From Alloalcanivorax balearicus MACL04 (lineage in GTDB: Bacteria; Pseudomonadota; Gammaproteobacteria; Pseudomonadales; Alcanivoracaceae): a stretch of 64,000 nucleotides of DNA. The stretch lies in contig NZ_ARXS01000003.1 in the NCBI RefSeq assembly GCF_025532145.1, positions 1-64,000 of the forward strand, in the 5' to 3' direction. The position numbers and the translations under genes were made by a program. Below, piece after piece: positions 25,753-34,603 of this stretch (the stretch's first letter is position 1; the number at the start of each line of letters is the position of its first letter). The notes under the pieces were generated by a model. The model searched no databases, was not told the DNA's origin, and was given only the letters and a program-made list of their open reading frames with translations.

Positions 25753-26631
25753 ATGACCCAAGAGCGTGACGTCAAGCTGGGTGATATCGACGATCTTTCC
25801 CTGGATGATCCGCCCCATTCCAATCACCACCGGCCGCCAGCCAAGGAACCGGCTCGTCGTAGCGGCGGCGGGGGAGGGGGCGGTGGCCGACGCGAGCCAC
25901 CGGCGCGCCCCAAGGGCGGTGGCGGCAGCGGCGGCTGGATCGCCGCCACGCTGGTGCTGGCGGTACTGCTGGCGGTGGTCGCGGGCTACTTCTACACCGA
26001 AATCTCCCGACTGCAAGCGCAGATGGAGACGCGTATCAGTGAGTCGTCCGAGCAACTCGGCAATCTGCAATCCAAGCTGTCCGAGACCGGCGAATCCGCC
26101 ACCGAGTCCTACAGCAAACTGCAGGCCAACGTCGGCGACCTGAACAAGACGGTGAAGGAACACGGCTCCGAAATCCGCAAACTGTGGGATCTGAGCAACA
26201 AAGGCAATAAGGACGCCATTGCCGCCAACGACGCCGCGATCAAAAAGCAGGCCCAGAGTGTCCAGTCCGCCCAGGCCAGCCTGGCGGAACTGAAGAAAAC
26301 CGTGACCGGTTACGATGACGCCATCCGCAAGGCCGGCGGCCAGGCGGACGCGGTACACAAGCAACTGGACAGCGCGGTGAAATCGGTCAACGACAGCAAC
26401 GCCCAACTGCGTACTCAGGTCGGCCAGTTGCAAACCCAGGTGGATGTACTGGTGGATTCACTGAAACAACTGGAACAGCAGAGCAAGAACCAGCAAACCG
26501 CCATCAGTCGCCTGCAGACCCGCACCAGCGGCCAAAGCGACGAGCGCCTCAAGGAGATCGAGGCCGCCATCCAGGCCTTCGACGCCTACCGCATCCAGGT
26601 CAACAACCGCCTGGATCAATTGGAGCGCTGA
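25753..26631 (+). CDS. Membrane-anchored coiled-coil protein, unknown function
   Basis: This 292-residue protein has a cytoplasmic N-terminal tail of about 60 residues rich in Gly, Arg and Pro. One membrane helix follows (GGWIAATLVLAVLLAVVAGYFY, residues about 60-80, split here as WIAATLVLAVLL and AVVAGYFY). The remaining ~210 residues are a polar, heptad-like coiled coil with many Gln, Lys, Ser and Ala. The topology suggests a type II membrane protein with a long periplasmic coiled coil. Similar proteins are annotated as hypothetical in pseudomonads. The 229-bp gap upstream holds no recognisable gene. Confidence 0.75.
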   Translation: MTQERDVKLGDIDDLSLDDPPHSNHHRPPAKEPARRSGGGGGGGGRREPPARPKGGGGSGGWIAATLVLAVLLAVVAGYFYTEISRLQAQMETRISESSEQLGNLQSKLSETGESATESYSKLQANVGDLNKTVKEHGSEIRKLWDLSNKGNKDAIAANDAAIKKQAQSVQSAQASLAELKKTVTGYDDAIRKAGGQADAVHKQLDSAVKSVNDSNAQLRTQVGQLQTQVDVLVDSLKQLEQQSKNQQTAISRLQTRTSGQSDERLKEIEAAIQAFDAYRIQVNNRLDQLER

Positions 26632-26656
26632 TCGCTTATCGACCCATACAGCCGGC

Positions 26657-26684
26657 TGGCTTTTGCCCGGCCGGCTGCTACAAT
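26657..26684 (+). promoter_or_regulatory. Probable tRNA-Leu promoter overlapping a hairpin
   Basis: TACAAT at 26679-26684 is a good -10 box placed 10 bp before the tRNA, with a weak TGGCTT -35 16 bp upstream. The same stretch forms an imperfect AGCCGGC...GCCGGCT stem around TTTTG that could terminate the coiled-coil gene. Confidence 0.45.
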
Positions 26685-26694
26685 GTGCCCGCCC

Positions 26695-26779
<85 letters not shown>

Positions 26780-26840
26780 CTATCCCCTGTTTTATTCCTT
26801 TCGGTTTCGAGTGATATCCGCCGGATTTTCGACGGGTTTA

Positions 26841-27443
26841 TCATTCGTCGCTGTTACGACTCTCTTTGTGGTTTTTCACCAACGGCAGAAAAATCCTGTC
26901 CACCCACGCTGTCCGTAACGCCTCCGGCGGCGGCGAGAAGGTCATCAGGACGTGGTGACGAAACAGCACGCCCAGCAGAGTATCCACCGGAGGGGCAAGG
27001 TTTTGCTCCAGAATCTCACCACGCTCCACCGCTCTGTCCAGAAGAGCTCTGAGCGTTTCCTTGCCGCCCGCCAACAGGGCTGTGCGCAGGTCCTGTGGCG
27101 TGGAGGACGTGTCCTGAAAATACTCGCTGGAAAACAACGTGAAGACGGCGGCGATCCCCTTGGCGCGGGTGGAGGCCAATTCCAGGTATTCCAGCAGCTC
27201 CGTGCGCAGATCACCATGATCCGCCACGGCCATGGGGTGCTTCGCCATCTGCTGCCGGATCGCCGCGATGGCCAGTTCCGCTTTGTCGTTCCAGCGTCGG
27301 GCCAGTACCGGTCGGCTGGTGCCGGCTCGATTGGCCACGCCCTCCATGGTTAAACCGCCATATCCGCGTTCGGTCAGTTCCGTCCAGGCTGCTTCCAGCA
27401 GCGCGGCCTCGAGATCCGCGCCGCGCCGGCGTCCTTTCATCAT
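26841..27443 (-). CDS. TetR family transcriptional regulator
   Basis: This 200-residue protein has an N-terminal TetR helix-turn-helix (LTMEGVANRAGTSRPVLARRWNDKAELAIAA split over residues about 32-62). The C-terminal domain is all-helical and would bind a ligand. Two adjacent ATGs (27443, 27440) follow AAAGGA. It is transcribed away from a MipA/OmpV outer-membrane gene. The shared intergenic region carries two near-identical 20-bp palindromes over the promoters, so it probably represses both genes and itself. The inducing ligand is unknown. Confidence 0.92.
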   Translation of the reverse strand: MMKGRRRGADLEAALLEAAWTELTERGYGGLTMEGVANRAGTSRPVLARRWNDKAELAIAAIRQQMAKHPMAVADHGDLRTELLEYLELASTRAKGIAAVFTLFSSEYFQDTSSTPQDLRTALLAGGKETLRALLDRAVERGEILEQNLAPPVDTLLGVLFRHHVLMTFSPPPEALRTAWVDRIFLPLVKNHKESRNSDE

Positions 27444-27457
27444 ATGAATCCTTTATT

Positions 27458-27477
27458 AAGATGCATGAATGTATCTT
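27458..27477. promoter_or_regulatory. Operator 1 (TetR-type palindrome)
   Basis: AAGATGCAT-GA-ATGTATCTT is a 20-bp near-perfect palindrome. It overlaps the minus-strand -10 box TACATT (27473-27468), whose -35 TTGACT lies 16 bp further up at 27495-27490. Occupancy would block transcription of the regulator itself. Confidence 0.72.
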
Positions 27478-27504
27478 GACTTGCCGGGAAGTCAATCAAT
27501 AGGA
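27474..27504. promoter_or_regulatory. Symmetric divergent promoter core
   Basis: TTGACTT-GCCGGG-AAGTCAA forms a palindrome in which each arm supplies a -35 box, one per strand. The minus-strand promoter pairs with TACATT. The plus-strand promoter pairs with a weak -10 around 27498-27504, at the edge of operator 2. Confidence 0.55.
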
Positions 27505-27520
27505 TGCGTCAACGCATCTT
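27501..27520. promoter_or_regulatory. Operator 2 (TetR-type palindrome)
   Basis: AGGATGCGT-CA-ACGCATCTT shares the half-site AGATGC-T with operator 1, whose centre lies 43 bp away. It covers the -10 and start region for the mipA-like gene, so repressor binding should silence it. Confidence 0.72.
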
Positions 27521-27532
27521 AATTGACGAGGC

Positions 27533-28378
27533 ATGAAAATGACAAATGGTCATGGGTTGAGACGCCTGGGTGAGGCGGGTTTGAGATGCTCGCTGGGTAT
27601 GGTGATGCTCGGTATCTCGGCGTCGGCGACGGCGGATTCGGATCTGGAAGCGGGGCCGCCGGAGGAATGGGAGCTTGGCACGGCGGACTCAGGGCAATCC
27701 CGCTCCCGTCACTTGGCTCTGGGCCTGGGGGTCGCGGCGCTACCCCGATACCAGGGCTCCGATGAGTATGAGGCCGAGCCCGTTCCCCTTATTGACGCAC
27801 GCTACGGTCGCTTCTTCGCCAGAAGCGGCGAGGGCATTGGCATCACCGCCATCGACACTGACGGATTCACGGCGGGTGTCAGCGCTAACTGGATGAGAGG
27901 TTACCAGGATGACGATGTGCCCAGGGGTATCGACGAGGCAGACAGTGCTCTGGGGGCACGGCTCTTTGTCTCGACGAGACTTTGGGGCGCGGTGGCTACC
28001 CTGGCCGCCACTCGGGCCATTACCGAAGTGGAGCGAGGGTTGCTGGTCAATGCCGCTCTGGCTTATCCCATTCACGCCACGGAACGGTTGGTGGTGACCC
28101 CGAGCCTGGGCGCGACCTGGGCCAATGAGAAATACATGATCAGTTATTTCGGCATTGATGCCACCGAATCGGCGGCGTCGGGATTGGCCCCGTATCAACC
28201 GGAGGACGGCTTCAAGGATGCCTCGCTCCGTATCAGCGCCAGCTATCGGATGACGGAGAAAGTCAGCGCCTGGGGGGCCGTCGGGGTAACGCGTCTGCTT
28301 GGTGAAGCAGCGGACAGTCCTCTGGTCGAGGACGACACGCATGCCATCGGGCTGCTCGGGTTCGTCTACAGATTCTGA
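27533..28378 (+). CDS. MipA/OmpV family outer-membrane protein
   Basis: This 281-residue protein has a signal peptide (CSLGMVMLGISASATADS) and a beta-barrel pattern ending in aromatic FVYRF, the usual outer-membrane insertion signal. The block GLGVAALPRYQGSDEYEAEPVPLIDARYGRFF (quoted in part: RYQGSDEYEAEPVP) is the MipA/OmpV hallmark. The family scaffolds murein enzymes or forms OmpV-like channels, and is often turned on by antibiotic, metal or cationic stress. A second ATG at 27539 has better spacing from GAGG and may be the true start. Expression is probably controlled by the divergent TetR through two operators. Confidence 0.88.
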   Translation: MKMTNGHGLRRLGEAGLRCSLGMVMLGISASATADSDLEAGPPEEWELGTADSGQSRSRHLALGLGVAALPRYQGSDEYEAEPVPLIDARYGRFFARSGEGIGITAIDTDGFTAGVSANWMRGYQDDDVPRGIDEADSALGARLFVSTRLWGAVATLAATRAITEVERGLLVNAALAYPIHATERLVVTPSLGATWANEKYMISYFGIDATESAASGLAPYQPEDGFKDASLRISASYRMTEKVSAWGAVGVTRLLGEAADSPLVEDDTHAIGLLGFVYRF

Positions 28379-28399
28379 ATCACGGATGGTGTGGCAGGG

Positions 28400-29911
28400 C
28401 TAGTGCATTTCGTTCATGTCGTGGGTCAGGTTGCGTTGCAGGGTGTGCTTGAGCATGGCATTCAGATCCACATCCAGTTCAGCCAGTGAGCGTGCCGGCC
28501 GTTGCTCCCGGGTCGAGAACGGAGTGATGCCTGTCGGTGCCGCGACTCGGGGGGCGAGGGTGAATTCATCGAGCAGTATTTCCTCGCCCTCGGGGTACAG
28601 GTCGCCGTCTTCATCGCTGACCGCGTAGCTGCGTGCGTGGATCCGCCGGTCTTCCACATCCACGACGGTGAAGCCGTGACATACCCTGGAAACAGCGGCC
28701 CAGTTGGCGGGATCCTCGATCAGGTCGTAGAGGCTCTGCCCGCCGCCTCCCTGGGTGACCTGCACGTAGCCGGTATCGGATTGCTTGCCGTAGCCCATCG
28801 GATGCGAGCGCTCGAAAACATGGTCATGGCCCACCAGGACCAGGTCCACGTCGTAGCGCAGCAGAATTTGTTCTTCCACCGCCACCAGCGCGAAGTTGGC
28901 GGGGTCGCGGCCTTCGCAGTTGGTCCACAGCGTGTAGTGCTGGACAAAAACGATGAAGTCGATTTCGCCGTCACGTCGCCGCCGCCAGGCTTCGGCCAGG
29001 TCTTTTTCCATTGCCGCCAGTTCCACCAGAAGCTCGGTGGTGGTGGATAAATCGGTCAGCAGTGAGCCGCCAGTGCTGAAAAAGAAATGCACGCGGTTGT
29101 AGTCGAAACCGTAATAAATGCCTTTACCCGGCTGGCTGACGCGGGTGCGATAGCCCTGGCCCCCACCATCCTTGTTTTCGTGGTTGCCGGGGCAGGTCAT
29201 TACCGGCACCCGGGCAGCGAGGGGCTCGAGCATGTCGAAATAGCGGTCCCATACCGGCTGGTCGCCGTTGGCGTAGGAGAGATCGCCGGCGACGATGAAG
29301 AAATCCGGCGCCAGGGTCTCCACGTTGCTCAGAACACGCCGGCTGGCGTCCCGCAATCCGTGATCGCCGAAGTGGCAAAGACGAAGGCCATCGGTGCGAG
29401 TGGGCGCTAACACCCGCGTTGGACTCCAGCCGCCGTTGTCTGAGCCGACCCGATAACGTACCGCCTGTCCCGCTTGCAGGCCGGTCAGCGTGGCTACGTG
29501 AGTGAGGGCATCCACACCGTAAGTCTCATGAACCGTACCGGCGACCTCAAAAGGAAAGGCCTCGTTGGTGGGTGAACATGAATCCGAATCCCCGATGACG
29601 GGACCGTACTGAACCCGGGTGCCGGGATCCGTGGTGCCGTCGGTGAACCAGGTCAGGGTGCGGGTGGTGTGAGGATGATCGGTCCAACTGGCGTGAAGCC
29701 CTCGCGGCGGTTGCGCGCCGGCGGTTTCCTCGGGAGGGCATTCGGGCTCCTCCGGTGTCTCCGGATCGTCCGGTTGGTTTGGGGAGGGGGTAGATGGGGT
29801 GGACGGCGGGCTGGAGCCGGAGCCCCCGCCACCGCAGGCGGTGAGGGTCGACGATGCCATCCCCAACAGAATGGCCCGGACGATAGCGCGGCGAGTAAAA
29901 AGGGAGTCCAC
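28400..29911 (-). CDS. Purple acid phosphatase-like metallophosphoesterase lipoprotein
   Basis: The start is a GTG at 29911, eight bases after AAAGG; the product is 503 residues. A signal sequence with an FTRRAIV segment ends in SSTLTACGG, so it is a lipoprotein and possibly a Tat substrate. A Ser/Pro-rich linker follows, then a fibronectin-III-like N-domain (about 70-165). The phosphoesterase domain shows HFGDHGLRD, AGDLSYANGD, PGNHEN, VQHYTLW and VGHDHVFERS. It is probably exported and hydrolyses phosphate esters. It is a paralogue in function, though not in architecture, of the GlyGly-CTERM phosphoesterase at 6503. Confidence 0.86.
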   Translation of the reverse strand: MDSLFTRRAIVRAILLGMASSTLTACGGGGSGSSPPSTPSTPSPNQPDDPETPEEPECPPEETAGAQPPRGLHASWTDHPHTTRTLTWFTDGTTDPGTRVQYGPVIGDSDSCSPTNEAFPFEVAGTVHETYGVDALTHVATLTGLQAGQAVRYRVGSDNGGWSPTRVLAPTRTDGLRLCHFGDHGLRDASRRVLSNVETLAPDFFIVAGDLSYANGDQPVWDRYFDMLEPLAARVPVMTCPGNHENKDGGGQGYRTRVSQPGKGIYYGFDYNRVHFFFSTGGSLLTDLSTTTELLVELAAMEKDLAEAWRRRRDGEIDFIVFVQHYTLWTNCEGRDPANFALVAVEEQILLRYDVDLVLVGHDHVFERSHPMGYGKQSDTGYVQVTQGGGGQSLYDLIEDPANWAAVSRVCHGFTVVDVEDRRIHARSYAVSDEDGDLYPEGEEILLDEFTLAPRVAAPTGITPFSTREQRPARSLAELDVDLNAMLKHTLQRNLTHDMNEMH

Positions 29912-30066
29912 GGTAAGTACCTTTAATGCCAGAACCGTTGCAGCACGAAAGGCAAACCCTAAGAGGCCTTGTTGTCGCTAATGTGACGTTCCCGTTTTGG
30001 GATACATAAAAAAACAATACTCCGCAAAGATTCCGTATCTCCGTGTCGGAAGGATTTTTTGCAGGG

Positions 30067-30864
30067 CTATCCGTCCAGGTTCTGCCGGAAAAACGACTTG
30101 ATTGCGCCTAACACTTCCTCCGGTTTTTCCTTGTGTGGTACATGGCCACAGTCCGGCACGATCTTCTTCGTCGCCGGTCCGGCGCACAGGGAGGTGATGC
30201 GTTCAGGGTGAATCAGCGAGCCGTACTCATCCTGGTCACCATGGATGGCGAGCACCGGACAACGCACCTGGGGCAGGGCGTCATTGAGCGTCCAGTCCTG
30301 GAAAGGCTGGGAAAGCCAGGTGTCGACCCAGGCGCTGAGTACCCATTCCGCTTTGTCGCCGTGATATTTGCGCAGACGATCCATTTGTTCTTTTTCGGCG
30401 AAGCCGCGGTCAGCGTCACGAATGCCGGCCAGGGTGACGTCCTCGACGAAGGTCTGGGCGGATTCCGTGATCAAAGCCTGGCAGCGGTCGGCAAAAACAT
30501 TGGCGCAGAACGTGGCCATGCCGCCACCGACGCTGTGTCCGAAGACCACCGTATTCTGCAATTGCAGTGCCTGGCAAAGTTCGGGGAAGGTGTCCTGCGC
30601 TTCCCGCCGTACGAAGTCGGGCTCCAATGTGCCGGGGTGAGGATCCGATTGGCCGAAGCCAAGCCGGTCATAGGCGATCACCTCCCGTCCGGTGACACTG
30701 GCAAGCTGTTGCGGGAAGTCGCGCCATAGTGCGACACAGCCCAGTGAATCATGGAACAGAACTATCGGCGTCGGAGCGGCGATGTTTTTCGGTGTCCAGC
30801 GTTTCACGAAAAGGCGCCCCTGGGAGGCGTTGATCCAGGTTTCTTCCACGAAAAGCGAGTGCAT
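30067..30864 (-). CDS. Alpha/beta hydrolase
   Basis: The product is 265 residues from an ATG with GGAAG upstream. The fold is indicated by an HDSLG oxyanion block (about 38-42), the nucleophile elbow GHSVGG with Ser111, an Asp in GDQDEYGS and the catalytic His in CGHVPH near the C-terminus. No signal peptide is present, so it is cytoplasmic. Substrate is not readable; esterases and C-C hydrolases both share these features. It is on the same strand as, but 110 bp downstream of, a LysR gene. Confidence 0.88.
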   Translation of the reverse strand: MHSLFVEETWINASQGRLFVKRWTPKNIAAPTPIVLFHDSLGCVALWRDFPQQLASVTGREVIAYDRLGFGQSDPHPGTLEPDFVRREAQDTFPELCQALQLQNTVVFGHSVGGGMATFCANVFADRCQALITESAQTFVEDVTLAGIRDADRGFAEKEQMDRLRKYHGDKAEWVLSAWVDTWLSQPFQDWTLNDALPQVRCPVLAIHGDQDEYGSLIHPERITSLCAGPATKKIVPDCGHVPHKEKPEEVLGAIKSFFRQNLDG

Positions 30865-30974
30865 GCGGCTTCCTTGATTCTATCGGTGGTGCTCTCTCCG
30901 GATGGCCGGGAGCGGCCGGTCAGGGAATGGGGTGGTTGCGGGCATCCGTCGCGATCATAACAAGGGCGTGTTTT

Positions 30975-31895
30975 TCATGCCCGCTCCATCCCGGGAATGT
31001 CTTTCATCTTCTCAACCAGAAAATCGATCAACAAGCGTACCCGGGCGATGCCGGCGCGTTCCGGCACGATCAGCAGATTGATCGGTACTGGCGGCAACGT
31101 ATAGTCCGGCAGAATCCGCACAAGGCGGCCCGAGGCCAGCAGGTCATCCACCAGCCAGTGATGGACGGGGCCGAGTCCGCGGCCGGCGGCGAAGGCTTCA
31201 CGGGCAGCCAGGCCGTGATCGACGCGCAGACGTCCGCCGAACGGCACGGCATGTTGGCGGCCATCCGGTCCTTGCAGGGTCAGGGTATCGCTGCCCGCCA
31301 CATTGATCATGCGCACGCCCTGATGCCGGGACAGGGCCTCGATGGAGGTGGGTGTACCGTGGAGGGCCAGATATTCCGGTGAGGCCACCAGCAGGCGTTG
31401 GGAGCGACCCAGCGGGCGCAGCTTGAGGTTGCTGTCATTGAGTGGGCCCAGCCGCAGGGCCAGGTCCACGCCTTCGCGGACCAGGTCAATGCGCTCATCG
31501 GTGAGATTGAAATCGACGTCGATGTCCGGGTAACGATCCTGGAAGGCGAATACCAGCCGGCTGGCTTGCCGCACGCCAAACGCGGCGGAGCAGGACAAGC
31601 GGATGGTGCCGGCTTCGGCGCCACGGGCACTGCGGGCTTCCGCCGCCGCCTGATCCAGCAGGCGCAGAATCTGTACGCATCGGGCGTAATAACGGCGGCC
31701 CTCCTCGGTGACGGTAACACGGCGAGTGGTGCGGCTGAGCAGCGGCACCCCCAACGCCTCCTCCAACTCCCGCAGGTGACGGGTCACGGTGGACTGTCCG
31801 ACGCCCAGTTCCCGTGCCACCGCCGACAGACCACCCCTTTCGACGACGCGGACGAAGCTGCGCAGGCGTTCCAGGCTGATGTTTGATTTATCCAT
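30975..31895 (-). CDS. LysR family transcriptional regulator
   Basis: I start at 31895 (MDKSNISLERLRSFVRVVERGG), giving 306 residues; an in-frame ATG nine codons earlier is possible. The N-terminal winged helix reads LSAVARELGVGQSTVTRHLRELEEALG in outline, and the periplasmic-binding-protein-like effector domain follows. It is divergent from an NAD(P)H quinone oxidoreductase with 92 bp between start codons. By analogy with other LysR pairs it probably controls that gene in response to a quinone, electrophile or oxidant. Confidence 0.92.
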   Translation of the reverse strand: MDKSNISLERLRSFVRVVERGGLSAVARELGVGQSTVTRHLRELEEALGVPLLSRTTRRVTVTEEGRRYYARCVQILRLLDQAAAEARSARGAEAGTIRLSCSAAFGVRQASRLVFAFQDRYPDIDVDFNLTDERIDLVREGVDLALRLGPLNDSNLKLRPLGRSQRLLVASPEYLALHGTPTSIEALSRHQGVRMINVAGSDTLTLQGPDGRQHAVPFGGRLRVDHGLAAREAFAAGRGLGPVHHWLVDDLLASGRLVRILPDYTLPPVPINLLIVPERAGIARVRLLIDFLVEKMKDIPGMERA

Positions 31896-31987
31896 TTTTC
31901 GGCTAAATGTTATGTATTGCATTGGTATACCGGATTAACGCCTTCCTGGCTATGGTCCTTTCTCCGAGCAATCAATGGAGAAGATCC

Positions 31988-32782
31988 ATGAAGGTATTAT
32001 TGGTGTTTGCCCATCCGGAGCCCCGTTCGCTGAATGGCGCCCTGCGTGATGTGGCGGTGAGCGAATTGGAAGCGCAGGGGCATGAGGTGCGAGTCTCGGA
32101 TCTTCATGCCCAGGGCTGGAAGTCCCAGGTGGATCGCGCTGATTTCCCGGCGTTGCCGGCGCGGTCGCGGCTGAAAGTGCCCGGTGCCTCCAAGGACGCG
32201 TTCGTTGCTGATGGTTTGAGCGCGGATGTGGCGATGGAAATTGAGAAACTGCGATGGGCGGATACCTTGATTCTGCAGTTCCCGCTGTGGTGGTTTTCCA
32301 TGCCGGCGATTTTGAAGGGTTGGGTGGATCGCGTGTTCGCCTATGGTTTCGCCTATGGAGTGGGGGAGCATAGTGATCATCGCTGGGGAGACCGCTATGG
32401 CGAGGGCAGCCTGGCGGGAAAGAAAGCCATGCTGATGGTGACCGCCGGTGGTTGGCGGGAGCATTACTCGGCTCGCGGCATCAACGGCCCGATAGAGGAT
32501 CTGCTGTTCCCGATCCATCACGGCATCCTGTTCTATCCCGGTTATCAGGTGCTGCCGCCGTTCGTGGTGTATCAGGCGGACCGGTTCGTTGAGCGGGACT
32601 TTGAGACCGCGGCACAGCGGCTGCGGGAACGGCTGCGCAATCTGGAAACCACCGCACCGATGGCATACCGGCGGCAGAATGCCGGTGATTACACCATCCC
32701 CGAATGCGAATTGCGGCCCGGATTGGAGGGCGCCGGTGACAGCGGATTCGCTCTGCACCTGCGCGATGACGGAAAACGGTAA
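31988..32782 (+). CDS. NAD(P)H-dependent quinone oxidoreductase (flavodoxin-like fold)
   Basis: The ATG at 31988 follows GGAG at good spacing, giving 264 residues. The start MKVLLVFAHPEPRSLN and the blocks LILQFPLWWFSMPAILKGWVDRVF and MLMVTAGGW (each quoted within limits) mark the Flavodoxin_2/NQO1-KefF-MdaB family. These enzymes reduce quinones by two electrons, protecting against redox cycling. It is divergent from a LysR gene that probably regulates it. Length is slightly above the family norm because of a C-terminal extension. Confidence 0.9.
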   Translation: MKVLLVFAHPEPRSLNGALRDVAVSELEAQGHEVRVSDLHAQGWKSQVDRADFPALPARSRLKVPGASKDAFVADGLSADVAMEIEKLRWADTLILQFPLWWFSMPAILKGWVDRVFAYGFAYGVGEHSDHRWGDRYGEGSLAGKKAMLMVTAGGWREHYSARGINGPIEDLLFPIHHGILFYPGYQVLPPFVVYQADRFVERDFETAAQRLRERLRNLETTAPMAYRRQNAGDYTIPECELRPGLEGAGDSGFALHLRDDGKR

Positions 32783-32881
32783 CCTGATCAGGGTGTAATT
32801 AGCGTAACCGAACGTGCCGAACGTCATCCTGGACGGGTATCATGCTTCCTTCTGGAGTGACGCCCGGCATGGGAGGCGCGC

Positions 32882-33214
32882 ATGAAAAACGGACTGTTCC
32901 TGTTGATTGCCATTGTCTCCGAGGTGGCGGCGACGTCGGCGTTGAAAGCCAGTGAAGGCTTCACCCGGCTGTGGCCGTCGCTGGTGGTGGTGTTGGGGTA
33001 CGGGTTGGCGTTCTACTTCCTGTCGCTGACGTTGCGAGTGATTCCGGTGGGCGTGGCCTACGCCATATGGTCTGGTCTGGGCGTGGTGTTGGTGGCTTTG
33101 CTGTCCTGGCTGATCTATGGGCAAAAGCTGGATGCACCGGCGATGTTGGGCATGGCGCTGATCATTAGCGGTGTGGTGGTAATGAATCTGTTCTCCAGTT
33201 CCTCGGCTCATTGA
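32882..33214 (+). CDS. emrE: Small multidrug resistance (SMR) efflux protein, EmrE-like
   Basis: This 110-residue protein has four membrane helices. The essential glutamate is Glu14 in [17 protein letters not shown], and [12 protein letters not shown] is the conserved third/fourth-helix block. SMR dimers export quaternary ammonium compounds and other cations in exchange for protons. The sequence is close to E. coli EmrE through [10 protein letters not shown]. It is followed 107 bp later by an MFS exporter. Confidence 0.92.
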   Translation: MKNGLFLLIAIVSEVAATSALKASEGFTRLWPSLVVVLGYGLAFYFLSLTLRVIPVGVAYAIWSGLGVVLVALLSWLIYGQKLDAPAMLGMALIISGVVVMNLFSSSSAH

Positions 33215-33320
33215 GCCGGGCGATCAGACAGCCGAGGTTGAAATTGGCACTGCTTGTTCTTATTATTTGACTTCGTCAACTACTTGTTGTCCCCGTTCAC
33301 ACCTCAACATCAGGTCTCCT

Positions 33321-34508
33321 ATGTCCCGTCCTTATCCGGTTACCTTGCCTGTCGTATTGGCACTGGCCATGGCGCTGGGGCCTTTATCGGTGGACGCGTA
33401 TCTGCCGGCGTTTCCCCGCATGGCCGAAGCGTTGGGGGTGGAGATCAGCGAGATCGCCCGCAGCCTGTCGATTTACGTGTTCGGCCTGGCGGTAGGGCAA
33501 TTGGTGGGCGGGCCGTTGTCCGATGCCATCGGGCGGGCGCGGGTGATGTATCTGGGCTTGGCGATTTTCATGGTCGCCTGCCTTGGTGTCAGCAGTTCGG
33601 AATCAGTCTCCGCGCTGCTCGGCTGGCGGGCGCTGCAGGCGTTTGGCGGCGGCTGCGTCGCGGTGCTGGTGCCGGCGTTGGTGCGGGACCGGGTACATGG
33701 CGCGGATGCCGCCAAACTGTTCAGTATGATCGGTTTGATCATGGTGGTGGCACCGGGGGTAGCGCCAAGCATTGGCAGCGCCATTCTGGCGGTGGGAAGC
33801 TGGCATACCATCTTTCAGTTTCTGGCGGTGTACGCGGTATGCCTGGCGCCACTGACTTACTTTTTCGTGCTGCGGAAGAGTCCACGCAATGGCGGTGGTG
33901 CGGCGCCGGCGGAGTCTCTCTGGCAGCGTTACAAGGCGGTGTTCGCCATCACTCCGGCGTTGCCTTTCCTGTTTCTGCAGGCGTTTGCGTTTTCGGTAAT
34001 GATGCTGTTCATCACCCATGCGTCCTTTATTTATCAGGAACACTTCGGTCACTCGGAGAGCGTATTCGCGCTGATGTTTGGCGCCAACATCGTGATGATG
34101 CTGGTCGCCAACCTCACCAACCGGGTATTGCTGAACCGGTTCTCTTCCCGCCAGATACTGTGCGGTTTTTTGCTGCTGCAATTTGTCGGCTGCCTGTTGC
34201 TGGCGATCATGACCGCCGCTGAGGCCCCGGTGTGGCTGTTCCTGCCGGCGATGATGCTCACCGTGGGGGCCCAGGGTGGGGTGGTGCCGAACAATCAGGC
34301 TTGCTTCATGGAGTACTTCGACCGTCACGGTGGCACTGCCACGTCGCTGTTGGGCGCCGCTCAATTCGGTATCGCCGGAGCGTTGAGTGCCTTGTCCACA
34401 CTGCTGCCGGAAACCCTGCCGTCGGTGATCGCCGCCATGTTCGCCTGCTCGCTGGTGTGCATGGTGATCGTCATGGTGGTGGTGAGGCCATTCCGCGATC
34501 CGGCCTGA
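33321..34508 (+). CDS. MFS drug exporter, Bcr/CflA family
   Basis: I start at 33321 (MSRPYPVTLPVVLALAMALGP), giving 395 residues and twelve predicted membrane helices. LSVDAYLPAFPRMAEALG in the first loop and the motif GQLVGGPLSDAIGRARV between helices 2 and 3 are typical of Bcr/CflA drug:proton antiporters. It is the second exporter in a row after the SMR gene. The substrate cannot be predicted. Confidence 0.92.
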   Translation: MSRPYPVTLPVVLALAMALGPLSVDAYLPAFPRMAEALGVEISEIARSLSIYVFGLAVGQLVGGPLSDAIGRARVMYLGLAIFMVACLGVSSSESVSALLGWRALQAFGGGCVAVLVPALVRDRVHGADAAKLFSMIGLIMVVAPGVAPSIGSAILAVGSWHTIFQFLAVYAVCLAPLTYFFVLRKSPRNGGGAAPAESLWQRYKAVFAITPALPFLFLQAFAFSVMMLFITHASFIYQEHFGHSESVFALMFGANIVMMLVANLTNRVLLNRFSSRQILCGFLLLQFVGCLLLAIMTAAEAPVWLFLPAMMLTVGAQGGVVPNNQACFMEYFDRHGGTATSLLGAAQFGIAGALSALSTLLPETLPSVIAAMFACSLVCMVIVMVVVRPFRDPA

Positions 34509-34528
34509 GTCGCAACGCACCATTCGTC

Positions 34529-34595
34529 ATTCGCGAGCAAGCTCCTCCCACAACGACTTCGTAGCCCTCTGTGGGAAGCGAGCTTGCTCGCGAAT
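34529..34595. repeat. REP-like imperfect palindrome
   Basis: The arms 34529-34552 (ATTCGCGAGCAAGCTC...CCCACA) and 34570-34595 (TGTGGG...GAGCTTGCTCGCGAAT) face each other with small mismatches. It lies between convergent genes (MFS exporter and LysR) and may end both transcripts. Confidence 0.85.
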
Positions 34596-34603
34596 AGCCG
34601 GGA

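Noticed and set aside
29990-30066. T-run and inverted text as a terminator of the alpha/beta hydrolase gene
   Set aside because: The stem on the correct strand is weak (mostly direct repeats of CGGAG), so it does not meet the standard for a terminator.
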